DNA from: Streptomyces abikoensis
Lineage (GTDB): Bacteria; Actinomycetota; Actinomycetes; Streptomycetales; Streptomycetaceae
Length of the DNA: 64,000 bases
Direction: 5' to 3'
NCBI RefSeq assembly: GCF_014648775.1
Contig: NZ_BMRT01000001.1
Location: forward strand, 1,364,001-1,428,000
In this document: piece after piece, positions 30,932-40,057 of the stretch
How the letters are laid out: every line of letters begins with the position of its first letter
How positions within the stretch are numbered: position 1 is the stretch's first letter
Translations under genes and position numbers: made by a program
The notes under the pieces: generated by a model
The model's input: the letters and a program-made list of their open reading frames with translations, nothing else
The model's database searches: none
Told to the model about the DNA's origin: nothing

Positions 30932-32686
30932 ATGCTGATCCGACAAGCCGAGTTCGACGACGCTCGAAAGCTGACCGGCACGCTGGTCAACGATCCGAAC
31001 CTGTGGTCCGCCACCGCCCTGCTCGTCGAGGACGGCCTGGCTCACGACGCCGACCGCCTCTCGCCGTTGCTGGCCGCGTGGTCACAGATCGCCGTAGCAG
31101 CTACGGGCGCCTCCGACCCACTGTTCGCAGGGGTCACCGACCCGGAAGCCCGCTGGGTGCACCTCGGGCGAGACCTGTGCGACGCCGCCTGCCAAGGCAA
31201 GCCGGCCGACATCACGAGCGCCGCAGGACGGTGCACTGTCGAGCTGGCACCGGACGAGCGCGCGCTGCTCGTCGAACACCTGGGCCAGCACGTCTCCGAT
31301 ACGCTCCGCCTGGCCGGCGGGCTGGAGGAGCTGCTGGAACAGGACAAGGCGCACGAGGAGTTCGCCGCCGCACCGAACGCGGGGTGGGTGAGCGCCGCGG
31401 CCTGGGCGATCTGCGCCCTGACCGAAATGCACCACGCCGAAGCCGACCGGGCCATCACCCGTCTCGTCGCCGACGAAGGACACGGCGTCGGCCTGTGGCG
31501 GACGTGGGCGCAGGTGGCCGCTTCGATCATGTCACCGGAGTACCTCAAGCACCTGACCCCGTTCCCGCAGGACTCGGCTACCTATCCCGTCGGGCTGCCC
31601 CAGCGCGCGGTCGAGGCTGTCCACGGCACGACCAGGATGGTCAAGCGCGCTCAGGCGGAGTTCTCCGCCCAGTCCCAGGGCGATCAGGTCATGCTGGCCT
31701 TCGAACTGGCCATGATGATTGCCGCCGTCCGCGCGCAGCCCGCCCGGAAGGCGGCGCGCCAGGCCGAGCGCGTGGTCGGCCATGCTCCATTGAACGCGGA
31801 GCAGGAGGCGATGCGCAGCGTCGTCGGGTCCCTCATGGATGAGCTGCCGGATGGAATCGTCGAGCGGACGGGCCGGATGCACGCTCTGTCGCGTCGCGCG
31901 GTCCTGGCGTTCATCGACGAGGACGCCCAGACCCTGGCCGCGGTCGTGGACCGGATCGCGTCGTGGGACGACGATCCCGGCCGGCTGCCGTATCCGCAGC
32001 CGCGCTTCCAGTTCGCCGCCCGGCAGGCCCTCGCGCTGGCCAACGACCTCTTCTACCAGGCGGAGACGCACGGCGCCCACATCTCCAACCGGGCCGCCGC
32101 CGGCGGCGCCGGTGATCTGATCGCGCGGCATGCGCCGGCGGAACACCGGGCGGCTGCGCAGCGTCTGCTGACCGCCATGAACGACGACGGCCGCGACGCC
32201 GAGTTCAGCCCGACGGCCGGGGACGAGGCTCCCGGGCTGCTGGCGTTCGCCGCGACCGCTGCCTGGCTGTGCGTCCACCCCAAGGTCCACCGCTCCCGGG
32301 AATCCGCCCGCCTGGCCCTGATCCAGGAGATCCGCGAGAGCGAGGCCAAGGCCCTCAAGACGCCCGACCGCGAAATGATCACCGAGATCAGCGACCAGGA
32401 CGCCCTCGCCTTCCTCGGCCAGCTCTACGACGGGGACTACCCCCTGCCCCGCGATGCCGGCGAACGGGCCGTGTGGGAGGCGGACATCATCGCCATCGCG
32501 AAGCAGCACCTGCTGGAGACCCCCGCCGATGCCACGACGCCCGAGCAGAAGACCGCCCTGCACGAGCGCGTGAACGCCATCCTGCGCGCGGCGGAGGGCA
32601 CCCCCCGGCGCACGCCGCCACCCCCGGCCCGCACCGGTGTGGTCCGTACCCAGCCGAAGAGGACGTCCAAGCGCAAGCGCAAGTAG
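30932..32686 (+). CDS. Large unknown alpha-helical protein with basic tail
   Basis: A protein of 584 aa, helical throughout, with many Ala-rich amphipathic stretches reminiscent of HEAT/TPR solenoids (LAFELAMMIAAVRAQPARKAARQAERVV, DLIARHAPAEHRAAAQRLLTAM). The last 20 residues are strongly basic (TQPKRTSKRKRK), which suggests nucleic-acid or membrane binding. No catalytic motif is seen. ATG 30932 has only a distant G-rich ribosome site. The gene is convergent with the 32739 gene, with a hairpin between them. Confidence 0.65.
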   Translation: MLIRQAEFDDARKLTGTLVNDPNLWSATALLVEDGLAHDADRLSPLLAAWSQIAVAATGASDPLFAGVTDPEARWVHLGRDLCDAACQGKPADITSAAGRCTVELAPDERALLVEHLGQHVSDTLRLAGGLEELLEQDKAHEEFAAAPNAGWVSAAAWAICALTEMHHAEADRAITRLVADEGHGVGLWRTWAQVAASIMSPEYLKHLTPFPQDSATYPVGLPQRAVEAVHGTTRMVKRAQAEFSAQSQGDQVMLAFELAMMIAAVRAQPARKAARQAERVVGHAPLNAEQEAMRSVVGSLMDELPDGIVERTGRMHALSRRAVLAFIDEDAQTLAAVVDRIASWDDDPGRLPYPQPRFQFAARQALALANDLFYQAETHGAHISNRAAAGGAGDLIARHAPAEHRAAAQRLLTAMNDDGRDAEFSPTAGDEAPGLLAFAATAAWLCVHPKVHRSRESARLALIQEIRESEAKALKTPDREMITEISDQDALAFLGQLYDGDYPLPRDAGERAVWEADIIAIAKQHLLETPADATTPEQKTALHERVNAILRAAEGTPRRTPPPPARTGVVRTQPKRTSKRKRK

Positions 32687-32714
32687 GCGCCAGCACGGGC
32701 TCCTCCGGCCACGG

Positions 32715-32736
32715 GCCGCCCGGCCAGCCGGGCGGC
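32715..32736. terminator. Terminator between convergent genes
   Basis: GCCGCCCGG and CCGGGCGGC form a perfect 9-bp stem with a 4-base loop (CCAG), placed between the stops of the 30932 gene and the minus-strand 32739 gene. Confidence 0.65.
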
Positions 32737-32738
32737 GC

Positions 32739-34079
32739 TCAGTTCTCGAACAATAGCCCGAGTGCGTCGTGGGACCGTTGCTGGGCATCGGCGACAAGGT
32801 CCTCGGCGCGGTCGGCCAGGGTCACCTGCAGCTGGCCACTGCTCAGGCGGGCGAGGATGTCCCTGGCGCTGAGGCCGACCGGGACGCGCAGCTGGCCGGC
32901 GTGCGCGAGCAGCACCTCGTGCGCCGTCCACGCCGCCCATTCCCGCACCTCCCGCCCGGTGCGTTCGAACGACTTCCACAGGCTGCGGACCTCTTCCAGG
33001 GGCCCGCGCTCCGGCTGCTGCCCGACGTCGGAGATCACTCGGTTGAGGAGTTCGTCGACCTGGTAGAGGCCGCTGAACCGGCCGGGCAGGAGGTCCGTGG
33101 CCGGCATCAGCGGGGTGCGGGGGACAGCAGTCCCATCGGCCGGGTCGTCCAGGCCCTCGGCGCGCGTCGTGACGAAGAGAGCCAGGGTGACCAGGCCGTT
33201 CACCAACGGCAGCCGCCCGGCTTCCCCTGTATCGACCCCGCTCCATGCGGCGGGCGTGCGGACGCGGTGCCAGTTCACCAGGGCGCCGGCCCACGTCGAG
33301 CACGCCCCCCATACCGTGGTGAACGTCCGGTCCGCGCCGAACGGCGCCTGCTCGTCCTCCAGCTCCAGGACGCGCACCCGGTCGCCGGACACCAGCAGGG
33401 GCTCGAACTGAACGCTTCGGTCACCCGTGGCGCCCAGTCGCACCAAGTAGGAGGGCGGCGGGCCGGAGTTGACGTCGCGGGCTTCGTCATCGAGCTCCCA
33501 CGCCGGAAGGATCACCGTGGCGGACCCGCCGCCCTCTCCACCGCCGACGATTCGAACACGGGTCTGGGGAGCGATGCCGCCACGTTGGAGGGTCAACGCC
33601 GCATTGGCCGCCATGAGCGCCCAGTCGGTCCCGATGTCCACTGCGGGATCCTGATGCTCACGGCGGTAGACACGCTGCAGGCCGTCCCAGCGCGGTGCAC
33701 TACCCGGCGCAGGACGCTCATGAGCGTGCGCCGCCTCGGGCCAGGTCCGTGTCAGCCACAGCCATCGCGCCACCACAGGATCATCCGCGGCCCCGACCGT
33801 GTCCGGGGCGGTGTCCGTGCCCGCAGCGAGGCGGTCGCCGACCAGCGGGACGACAAGAGCCCGCAGGTGCCCGGGGCCTTGCTGCAGGTGCCACAGCAGC
33901 GTTCCGAGGCCGACCGCATCGACCCCGCCCTGGATGCTCTTCCCCAAGGCGGCGAAGGTCATGGACAGGATGCCGGTGACCGCCGTCCACTCCCACGTGC
34001 CACGAGGATCATCCGGCTTCCCCAGGTAACTGGCGGCCACCTCCGATCCGCGCTCACAGGCCCGCTCCCACTCCTCCAT
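32739..34079 (-). CDS. Unknown protein, largest member of the DPVVARW family
   Basis: A protein of 446 aa from ATG 34079, preceded by GGGAGG at 7 bases. It contains ADDPVVARWLWLTRTW and DPAVDIGTDWALMAANAAL, matching the 27279 protein. It then has a Gly-rich loop (GGGEGGGSATVILPAWELDDEA) and a second helical half that looks like an internal repeat of the first (GVDTGEAGRLPLVNGLVTLALFVTTRAEGL). No catalytic residues are identifiable. It is 44 bases downstream of the 34124 gene and probably in the same transcript. Confidence 0.65.
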   Translation of the reverse strand: MEEWERACERGSEVAASYLGKPDDPRGTWEWTAVTGILSMTFAALGKSIQGGVDAVGLGTLLWHLQQGPGHLRALVVPLVGDRLAAGTDTAPDTVGAADDPVVARWLWLTRTWPEAAHAHERPAPGSAPRWDGLQRVYRREHQDPAVDIGTDWALMAANAALTLQRGGIAPQTRVRIVGGGEGGGSATVILPAWELDDEARDVNSGPPPSYLVRLGATGDRSVQFEPLLVSGDRVRVLELEDEQAPFGADRTFTTVWGACSTWAGALVNWHRVRTPAAWSGVDTGEAGRLPLVNGLVTLALFVTTRAEGLDDPADGTAVPRTPLMPATDLLPGRFSGLYQVDELLNRVISDVGQQPERGPLEEVRSLWKSFERTGREVREWAAWTAHEVLLAHAGQLRVPVGLSARDILARLSSGQLQVTLADRAEDLVADAQQRSHDALGLLFEN

Positions 34080-34123
34080 CACGTGTCCTCCCCTCCTGCC
34101 AGCCGGATCCTGGAGCCGGTCGG

Positions 34124-34609
34124 CTATCGGAAGATCGTAGGGCTCGCTGTCACAGGCCGGAGTCGGGTGGGTCGGAGCCGCGACCACCAGGGCCGGTACG
34201 CAGCAGCGGAGCGGACCAGCCTCGTCACGGCCGTCAGGGCCTCTTTGCCTGCTGGCGTGGACGCAGCGGACGGGAACTCCTGCAATCCCGCCGCGTCGCA
34301 CAGCAACATCACAAGACGGCTGTCCATCCGGTTGACATGTCGGACTTCCGAGGCAACGAACGCCGCCGTGATCGCATTGCCCGAGATGACAGCGACGGAC
34401 TCACACGAAACAGCGAGCGGAGCGAGTGCGGTGTCCGTCCCCGGGTCCGTGCTCAGGGGCAAGCGAAACGGTTCGCTCTGATCAAGCACACGGAGCAGAC
34501 GAAGATCAAAGGTGTTCGGCTTCCAACCCCCAGCCTCGACCTCGGCCCTCAGATGCTCAGCTCTAAAGCACAGCTCCCGCAGCGATCCAGCTCCCAGCCC
34601 ATTCAGCAT
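34124..34609 (-). CDS. Unknown protein, 161 aa
   Basis: A moderately hydrophobic alpha/beta-like sequence without recognised motifs (LAPLAVSCESVAVISGNAITAAFVASEV, then MLLCDAAGLQEFPSAASTPAGKEAL). It lies 67 bases after the P450 gene and 44 bases before the 32739 gene on the same strand, so it may be part of a long operon from the ImmA/IrrE gene down. The start is uncertain because no strong ribosome site is visible. Confidence 0.45.
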   Translation of the reverse strand: MLNGLGAGSLRELCFRAEHLRAEVEAGGWKPNTFDLRLLRVLDQSEPFRLPLSTDPGTDTALAPLAVSCESVAVISGNAITAAFVASEVRHVNRMDSRLVMLLCDAAGLQEFPSAASTPAGKEALTAVTRLVRSAAAYRPWWSRLRPTRLRPVTASPTIFR

Positions 34610-34676
34610 GTGCCGATCTTGGCATGCAGAGCCCGACGGGCAGCACCCTTCGGACGCATCCGGTCCACGGGGCCTT

Positions 34677-35858
34677 CTACCGCGTGAATACCGGCAGGGA
34701 CTCCAGGCCCCGCATGAGCCGCGTGCGGCGCCACCGGAGTTCTTCGGCCGCTACAGCGAGGCCCAGCCCAGGGAATCGGGTCACGAGTGCGCGAAGGGCG
34801 ATCTCCGCTTCGGCGAGGGCAAGCGGCGCTCCCAGGCACCGGTGGATGCCGTGCCCGAAGGCCAGGTGTCCCCGGGCATCGCGGCCGGCGTCAGGGTGGT
34901 CGGGGGCCGGGTACTGCGCAGGGTCTCGGTTGGCTGCTCCGGGAGAGATGAGTACGGGTACCCCGGCCGGGATCTCGGTCTCACCGAGGGTGAGCGCCTG
35001 GGTGCTGTAGCGGAAGGTCGCGATCCCGACCGGTGAGTCGTAGCGCAGCAGTTCGTCCAGCACCCTGCCGATCCGGCCGGGGTCGGTGCGTACGTGGTCG
35101 AGAAGACCGGGGTGTTGGAGCAGCGCCAGGGTGGCGTTGCCGAGGAAGTTCGTGGTGGTTTCGTGACCGGCAACAAGCAGGAGGACGGCGAGGGAGACGA
35201 GTTCATCCTCGCTGAGCTGGTCGCCTTCGTCCCGGACGGTGATGAGGTCGCGCAAGAGGCTGTTGTCCGGTTCGGCGCGCTTGGCCGCAATGAGGTCGGC
35301 CATGTAGTCGGCCACGGCGTGGGAGGCAGCGTCGATCCGTTCGGGCTGCCCGGCGGCGAAGAGGTCGTTTGACCAGGAGCGGACCTGTGCGCGGTCGGAC
35401 TCGGGTACGCCGAGCAGCTGGCAGATCACCGTGACCGGCAGCGGGATGGCCAGGGCGGCCACGAGGTCGGCTTCGCCGTCCATCGGGAGGTCGTCGAGGA
35501 GGCGGTCGACGATGTGCTCGATGTATGGGCGCAGGCGGGCAACGGCGCCGGTGGTGAATGCCTTGGTCACCAGGCGGCGGAGCCGTATGTGCTGGGGCGG
35601 ATCGGTGGCGAGCATGTTGTGCGCGATCACCGGGTGCAGGTTGCGGTGGGAGGGGCGGCCGGCGAAGAACCGGGCGGTGTTCTTGGACAGCCGCGGGTCC
35701 GTAAAGGCCGCCTTCGCCTCGGCATAACCGGTCACGAGGTAGCTGGACCTGCCGCCGGATCCGGTGGACACCTGCTGGACAGGGGCTGCTGCCCGGAGTT
35801 CGTCGTAGAAGGGGTAGGGGTTCTGGAGGAACTCCGGGCAGGACAGCGGGTCGCTCAT
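34677..35858 (-). CDS. Cytochrome P450
   Basis: A protein of 393 aa from ATG 35858, which overlaps the stop of the membrane-protein gene by 4 bases. Conserved elements are the I-helix AGHETTTNFLG, the K-helix ExxR within VLDELLRYDSP, and the haem loop FGHGIHRCLGAPLALAEAEI with the cysteine thiolate. The size and sequence fit the soluble streptomycete CYP105/107-type hydroxylases, which need separate ferredoxin and reductase; neither is encoded nearby. P450s are often found at the end of XRE/ImmA-membrane protein modules, so its substrate may be linked to that signalling unit. Confidence 0.85.
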   Translation of the reverse strand: MSDPLSCPEFLQNPYPFYDELRAAAPVQQVSTGSGGRSSYLVTGYAEAKAAFTDPRLSKNTARFFAGRPSHRNLHPVIAHNMLATDPPQHIRLRRLVTKAFTTGAVARLRPYIEHIVDRLLDDLPMDGEADLVAALAIPLPVTVICQLLGVPESDRAQVRSWSNDLFAAGQPERIDAASHAVADYMADLIAAKRAEPDNSLLRDLITVRDEGDQLSEDELVSLAVLLLVAGHETTTNFLGNATLALLQHPGLLDHVRTDPGRIGRVLDELLRYDSPVGIATFRYSTQALTLGETEIPAGVPVLISPGAANRDPAQYPAPDHPDAGRDARGHLAFGHGIHRCLGAPLALAEAEIALRALVTRFPGLGLAVAAEELRWRRTRLMRGLESLPVFTR

Positions 35859-37081
35859 GGTGTGGGGACGGCTTCCTTTTCCTGGGCGGTCTCGGTGGTG
35901 GTCGCGCGCACGACGTCGCTGTTGGCGTATGCCTGGGCGACGAGCAGTAGCCACTCGGTCTCGGCTCTCAGGTTGCCCTCTCGTTCGTCGGTGCCGGGTG
36001 CAGGCCGGGCGATGTCGCCGTTCGGTTTCAGGCCGCGGTGCTTGGCCCTGACAGCGTCTTTGAGGACAGCCGCTTCCACCGTGGCGTACCCGCGGAGCGT
36101 GTCGGCTTCACCGAGCTGGGCCAGGGCGTGTGTGGTGGCTTGCTGGACGCGTCCGGAGCGGTAGGCCCTCAGGGTCAGGATGCCGTCGTTGATCTCGATG
36201 ACGCGGCGGTGGAGGAAGAAGTCAGCGTCGGCCTCGGCTACTTCGCCGGAGTTGATGGTGGCGAGGACGATGTCGGGGCTGACCTCGGCCAGCTCGCTCC
36301 ACAGGGGCGCGAGGGCTTTGAAGGAGCGGGTCTCCCAGCGTTTGCGGGCCAGTTGGCTGATGGGCCAGGCCAGTGCGGGCAGGGTCAGGCCGAAGACGAC
36401 CAGCAGCACGCTGACGGCGGGCGCGGCAACGCTGAAGGTGCAGCGCACGGGGGTGAAGATGCTGGAGCACTGATAGCCATGCGTGATCAGGCCCAGGTCG
36501 AATCCGAGGGAGACCAGGGTGAAGATCTTGTAGCAGCAGTAGACCAGGGCGGAGGCGCAGCCGGCGGAGGCTAGGCGCAGTCCGATGCGTTGGCTTGTCC
36601 GGCGGGATCGGCAGGACTGTTTCCAGGTCTGGACGAGGAATTCGCCGACGGTGATGCCCAGGTAGGTGATGTAGACGAAGAGGTAGAGCGCGTAGAGCTG
36701 GGGCGAGAACCGGTCTTCGTCGCCGGCGATGAACAGCCCACTCATCACGGAGACTGCGGAGACCAGGTAGGTCAGACGCAGGCGAATGCGTCGGCGAGCT
36801 GTGTCGGGGTCGCTGATCTGGAACATGAAGGCCAGGACCGCGGTGGCGGCGGTCAGGCTGGCGCAGTTGCTGACGAGCCGGGAGCCGTGGGGGATGACGG
36901 ACTCGACGACGTAGCGGCCGGCGGGAGCGTACGCGGCGAAGGCCACCCAGAGCGAGGCGAAGATGGCGGCCATGGCGTTCGCGCCCACGGGGCGTCGGTT
37001 CGTGCGGCGGCCCCGGACGAACCAGAAGATGACCGCCAGCATGAGGATGTCCGCGGTGTGGAAAATGAGGGGTGGAGTCAC
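35855..37081 (-). CDS. Multi-helix membrane protein, MAB_1171c/DUF6545-like
   Basis: A protein of 408 aa. The first 240 residues carry about seven hydrophobic helices (IFHTADILMLAVIFWFV, AIFASLWVAFAAYAPAG, LTAATAVLAFMFQI, LYLFVYITYLGITVGEF and others). A cytosolic C-terminal region (LARKRWETRSFKALAPLWSELAEVSPDIVLA) is characteristic of the DUF6545/MAB_1171c group. The molecular role is unknown; these are often called putative transporters. It overlaps both neighbours by 4 bases, the ImmA/IrrE gene upstream and the P450 gene downstream. Confidence 0.75.
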   Translation of the reverse strand: MTPPLIFHTADILMLAVIFWFVRGRRTNRRPVGANAMAAIFASLWVAFAAYAPAGRYVVESVIPHGSRLVSNCASLTAATAVLAFMFQISDPDTARRRIRLRLTYLVSAVSVMSGLFIAGDEDRFSPQLYALYLFVYITYLGITVGEFLVQTWKQSCRSRRTSQRIGLRLASAGCASALVYCCYKIFTLVSLGFDLGLITHGYQCSSIFTPVRCTFSVAAPAVSVLLVVFGLTLPALAWPISQLARKRWETRSFKALAPLWSELAEVSPDIVLATINSGEVAEADADFFLHRRVIEINDGILTLRAYRSGRVQQATTHALAQLGEADTLRGYATVEAAVLKDAVRAKHRGLKPNGDIARPAPGTDEREGNLRAETEWLLLVAQAYANSDVVRATTTETAQEKEAVPTP

Positions 37082-37602
37082 AGTATTTTGCGCTTTTTCT
37101 TGGGGAAGTTGGCGAAGAGGGCTTCCCAGCGTTCGCTTCGGTCGTGGGGCTGGCTGGGCGGCAATTCCATTCCGCGGTAGATGCGCTGGCGGATGACGGT
37201 GGCCATGACTTCCGCCTCGCGCTCGTCGTCGGTGCGGTAGCTGGTACGGCCGGACATCCGCTGGACGAGCGTGGGGTTGAGCCCGAGCGCCTCGTCCATA
37301 CCTCCGCCCAGCGACAGGGTGCCCGGGTGATCACACAGGACGTGGCCGATTTCGTGGGCGAGGATGTGCATCTGGTGGAGCGCGGAGGTGCCTCGCTCGA
37401 AGTACAAAAGGTCAGCGGTGGCCGTTTCCACGCGGATGCCGCATGGCAGGTCGCCGGTGACCGCAGTGTCCATGGGGCGCAGGATGATCGGTTTGCCGCG
37501 GAGTTCGGCGACGGCGTCGCATAGCTGTTGGGTGCCGAAGCGGTGGGGAAGGTTCAGGGCTTCGAGCCGCTCCGAGCAGGCCGTGCGCAGCCGATCGTCC
37601 AT
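37078..37602 (-). CDS. ImmA/IrrE-family metallopeptidase
   Basis: A protein of 174 aa from ATG 37602, with GGAGG 6 bases upstream. The zinc motif HEIGHVLCDH (HExxH) is intact and is followed by the acidic stretch DEREAEVMATVI that supplies the third ligand. Family members cleave an XRE-type repressor or respond to a signal with one. The nearest XRE genes are at 38740 (divergent) and 39602 (same strand). The gene opens a tightly overlapped operon with the DUF6545 membrane protein and the P450. Confidence 0.8.
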   Translation of the reverse strand: MDDRLRTACSERLEALNLPHRFGTQQLCDAVAELRGKPIILRPMDTAVTGDLPCGIRVETATADLLYFERGTSALHQMHILAHEIGHVLCDHPGTLSLGGGMDEALGLNPTLVQRMSGRTSYRTDDEREAEVMATVIRQRIYRGMELPPSQPHDRSERWEALFANFPKKKRKIL

Positions 37603-37763
37603 GTTCTCCTCCAGTTCCCTCCGGGTCCGTCGGCGCCGCTCCGGGCTTCCCGTGCGGGTGCGACGCCTGCGGTGTTGTGCGCGTTGAGGACGGCTTCGCC
37701 AGCTCTCATCGGCGCTGTGATGCGGCCGTACGGGGACCATGCCGCTCGTGCGCTGGTCGCGGG

Positions 37764-38468
37764 TTAGTGCCCCATGGCGACGCCGCCGTCGACCGGGATC
37801 ACCGCTCCGGTGATGTAGGCGGCCTCGGGGCTGGCAATGAACTTGACGGCGTGGGCGATCTCTTCGGGTGCCGCGGCACGGCGCAGGGGGATCTGCTCGA
37901 GGATGTGCTGCTTGCGCTCCTCCGGCAGGGCGGCGGTCATGTCGGTGTCCGTCAGGCCGGGGGCGACGATGTTCACGGTGATGCCGCGCGAGCCGAGCTC
38001 CTTGGCCAGGGAGCGGCCGAATCCGACGAGGCCGGCCTTGGAGGCCGCGTAGTTCGACTGGCCCGCCTCGCCGGCGAGGGCGACGGCAGAAGCGATCAGG
38101 ACGATGCGGCCCTTACGGGCGCGGAGCATGCCTCGGGCCGCTTGTTTGGCGACGCGGAAGGCTCCCACGAGGTTGGCGTCCAGGACGGCGAGGAAGTCGG
38201 CCTCGTCCATGCGCAGGAGCAGGTTGTCCTTGGTGATGCCGGCGTTGGCGACCAGGACCTCGACGGGCCCCTGCTCCTGTTCGATCGCCGAGAAAGCCTG
38301 GGCGACCTGGTCTGCGTCGGTGACGTCGCAGCGCACGCCGAACAGTCCCTCCGGCGGCTCGCCGCTGCGGTAGGTGACCGCGACCCGGTCCCCCGCGGTC
38401 GAGAGTGCGCGGGCGATGGCCAGTCCGATCCCCCGGTTTCCACCCGTGACAAGAACAGAGCGCGACAT
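37764..38468 (-). CDS. fabG: Short-chain reductase, 3-oxoacyl-ACP reductase type
   Basis: A protein of 234 aa. The NADP loop is VTGGNRGIG, and the catalytic set is Ser in LIASAVALAGEAGQ and the YxxxK in NYAASKAG. The C-terminal GAVIPVDGGVAMGH is typical of FabG. Its size and sequence match FabG-type enzymes used in fatty acid or polyketide reduction. No other fatty acid genes lie nearby. It is divergent from an MmyB-like regulator, an arrangement commonly seen for MmyB-SDR pairs, so that regulator probably controls it. The leader is AT-rich, with a weak ribosome site. Confidence 0.85.
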   Translation of the reverse strand: MSRSVLVTGGNRGIGLAIARALSTAGDRVAVTYRSGEPPEGLFGVRCDVTDADQVAQAFSAIEQEQGPVEVLVANAGITKDNLLLRMDEADFLAVLDANLVGAFRVAKQAARGMLRARKGRIVLIASAVALAGEAGQSNYAASKAGLVGFGRSLAKELGSRGITVNIVAPGLTDTDMTAALPEERKQHILEQIPLRRAAAPEEIAHAVKFIASPEAAYITGAVIPVDGGVAMGH

Positions 38469-38739
38469 TGCGAATTAAACTTTCTCGAATTGAACTTCCG
38501 TGTCGGCCGATCAGTCAATGACCAGCTCCTGCATTCTGCACCTTCACAATCGCCACTCGGAGTGGCGACAGTCGATGTGACGCTGCCTGCGTTAGACCAA
38601 TCGAGGACTCCTCGCACGCAAGACCCGTTACCCCCTGCCCTCGCCGTGACCTCGTCAGTTGGCTCGCGCATCGACCGTTCTGGAGGCACGATCAGAAATG
38701 GCCGCTGCCCATGCGTACAGAGGGAGGACCGCGCCCACC

Positions 38740-39570
38740 ATGGAAAACGGTGACAGACATCTCAAAGATGTCAGGTCGTCAGAGAACGAGCTCGGGCAGC
38801 TGCTCGTCTCCTGGCGCGAGAGGCTCGACCCGCGGAGGATCCCCGGCATCGACACGCAGCGGCGCCGCCTGAGATCCGGCCTCACTCAGCAGGAGGTGGC
38901 CACCCTGACAGGGGTGAGCGTCACCTGGTATCGCAAGCTGGAGAAGGGCGAGCCGGCCGATTTCTCGGACGCCTTCCTGCAGCGGCTGACCATGACGCTG
39001 CGTTTGGACGAGACCGAGCGCGGAGTGCTGTTTCAGCTGGCCGTAGGCCGGACGCCCGAGCCGACCCGCCTGGCCGTGGACACAGCAGTCGACGAGAGCA
39101 TGCAAGCCCTCCTGGATACCCAGCTTCCGAATCCGGCCTACGTCACCAACCTCTGGTGGGACATCGTCGCGCACAATGATCAGCAGGCGGACTGGTTCCC
39201 CTGGATTCCGTACGAGCGGAACAGCATGCGATGGGCCTTTCTCTACCCGGAGGCCCGCGAGCAGCTGGTCAACTGGCGGGATGACTGGGCGGATCCCTTT
39301 CTGGCGCAAATCCGGGTGGCCATCGCGCATAACCCGAAGAGCAAGGAGCTGGCGAAGCTCCGGGACGACATCCTCGCTGGAAACGCAGAGGCGGCCGAAC
39401 TCTGGAAGGAAAACCGGACTCAGGTACATCCTGATGGGGATATCCGACGTCTGCGGCTTCCATACCATCAGAGGGAAGAGGTGCCGGTGAAAATTATGGC
39501 CCTGGCCCCGTTGCGCAATACGCAGCTGCGATTCATCGTGCTCATGCGCGATTGGGCACCGCGCCGCTGA
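38740..39570 (+). CDS. MmyB-like XRE transcriptional regulator
   Basis: About 276 aa from ATG 38740, with GGGAGGA 12 bases upstream. The N-terminal helix-turn-helix is LRSGLTQQEVATLTGVSVTWYRKLEKG. The C-terminal two thirds match the MmyB ligand-binding domain: NPAYVTNLWWDIVAHNDQQADWFPW and the C-terminal LRNTQLRFIVLMRDW. MmyB-type regulators typically govern the divergent short-chain dehydrogenase gene, here at 37764-38468, and may bind a fatty acid-like ligand. Confidence 0.8.
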   Translation: MENGDRHLKDVRSSENELGQLLVSWRERLDPRRIPGIDTQRRRLRSGLTQQEVATLTGVSVTWYRKLEKGEPADFSDAFLQRLTMTLRLDETERGVLFQLAVGRTPEPTRLAVDTAVDESMQALLDTQLPNPAYVTNLWWDIVAHNDQQADWFPWIPYERNSMRWAFLYPEAREQLVNWRDDWADPFLAQIRVAIAHNPKSKELAKLRDDILAGNAEAAELWKENRTQVHPDGDIRRLRLPYHQREEVPVKIMALAPLRNTQLRFIVLMRDWAPRR

Positions 39571-39601
39571 TAGCCAACGCAGCCGCCTCGCCCCCGGCAG
39601 G

Positions 39602-40057
39602 TTACTGGCTGAGATCCAGACCGTGCGTCGACTCGCTGTCGGGCAAGCCTTCGAGGCTCCGGGCTTGCTCGATGAGCGCCGTGACCATGCTCAGGCTGTT
39701 CCCGGACAGACCCTTCGCGCGCAGGGCGACGCGCCGTACGTCCTGGTCGCGCATCGCGGCGACCAGCGCGATCTCGGCTTCCGTCCGCTCTTTCGCCTCC
39801 TGGTCGAAGAAGTACCCGGGCTCGACACCGAAGAAGTCGGCGAGGGCCTTGATCGTTGACATCATGGGGTTCTTCTTCTGCCCGGTGCGCAGCTGTGCGA
39901 TGGCGCTGGCGGAGATGCCCTTGCCGCCGTTCGCGGCGGCCTTGGTGATCGCCTCCGCGATCTCCGCGTTGGTGTACGGACCGCGCCCGGGTGGGTGGAT
40001 CTCCTGGACCAGGTGTTCCAAGAGCTCAGCGAACGTCTTCTCCGGCCCACCTGCCAT
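39602..40057 (-). CDS. XRE/BldD-type helix-turn-helix regulator
   Basis: About 151 aa from ATG 40057, preceded by GGGAGGG. The DNA-binding part is YTNAEIAEAITKAAANGGKG then ISASAIAQLRTGQKKNP and IKALADFFGVEPGYFFD, a pattern common in streptomycete regulators that partner ImmA/IrrE proteins. The C-terminal 60 residues are helical and may dimerise. It points toward the ImmA/IrrE operon and away from the replication module, so it could repress one or both. Confidence 0.75.
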   Translation of the reverse strand: MAGGPEKTFAELLEHLVQEIHPPGRGPYTNAEIAEAITKAAANGGKGISASAIAQLRTGQKKNPMMSTIKALADFFGVEPGYFFDQEAKERTEAEIALVAAMRDQDVRRVALRAKGLSGNSLSMVTALIEQARSLEGLPDSESTHGLDLSQ

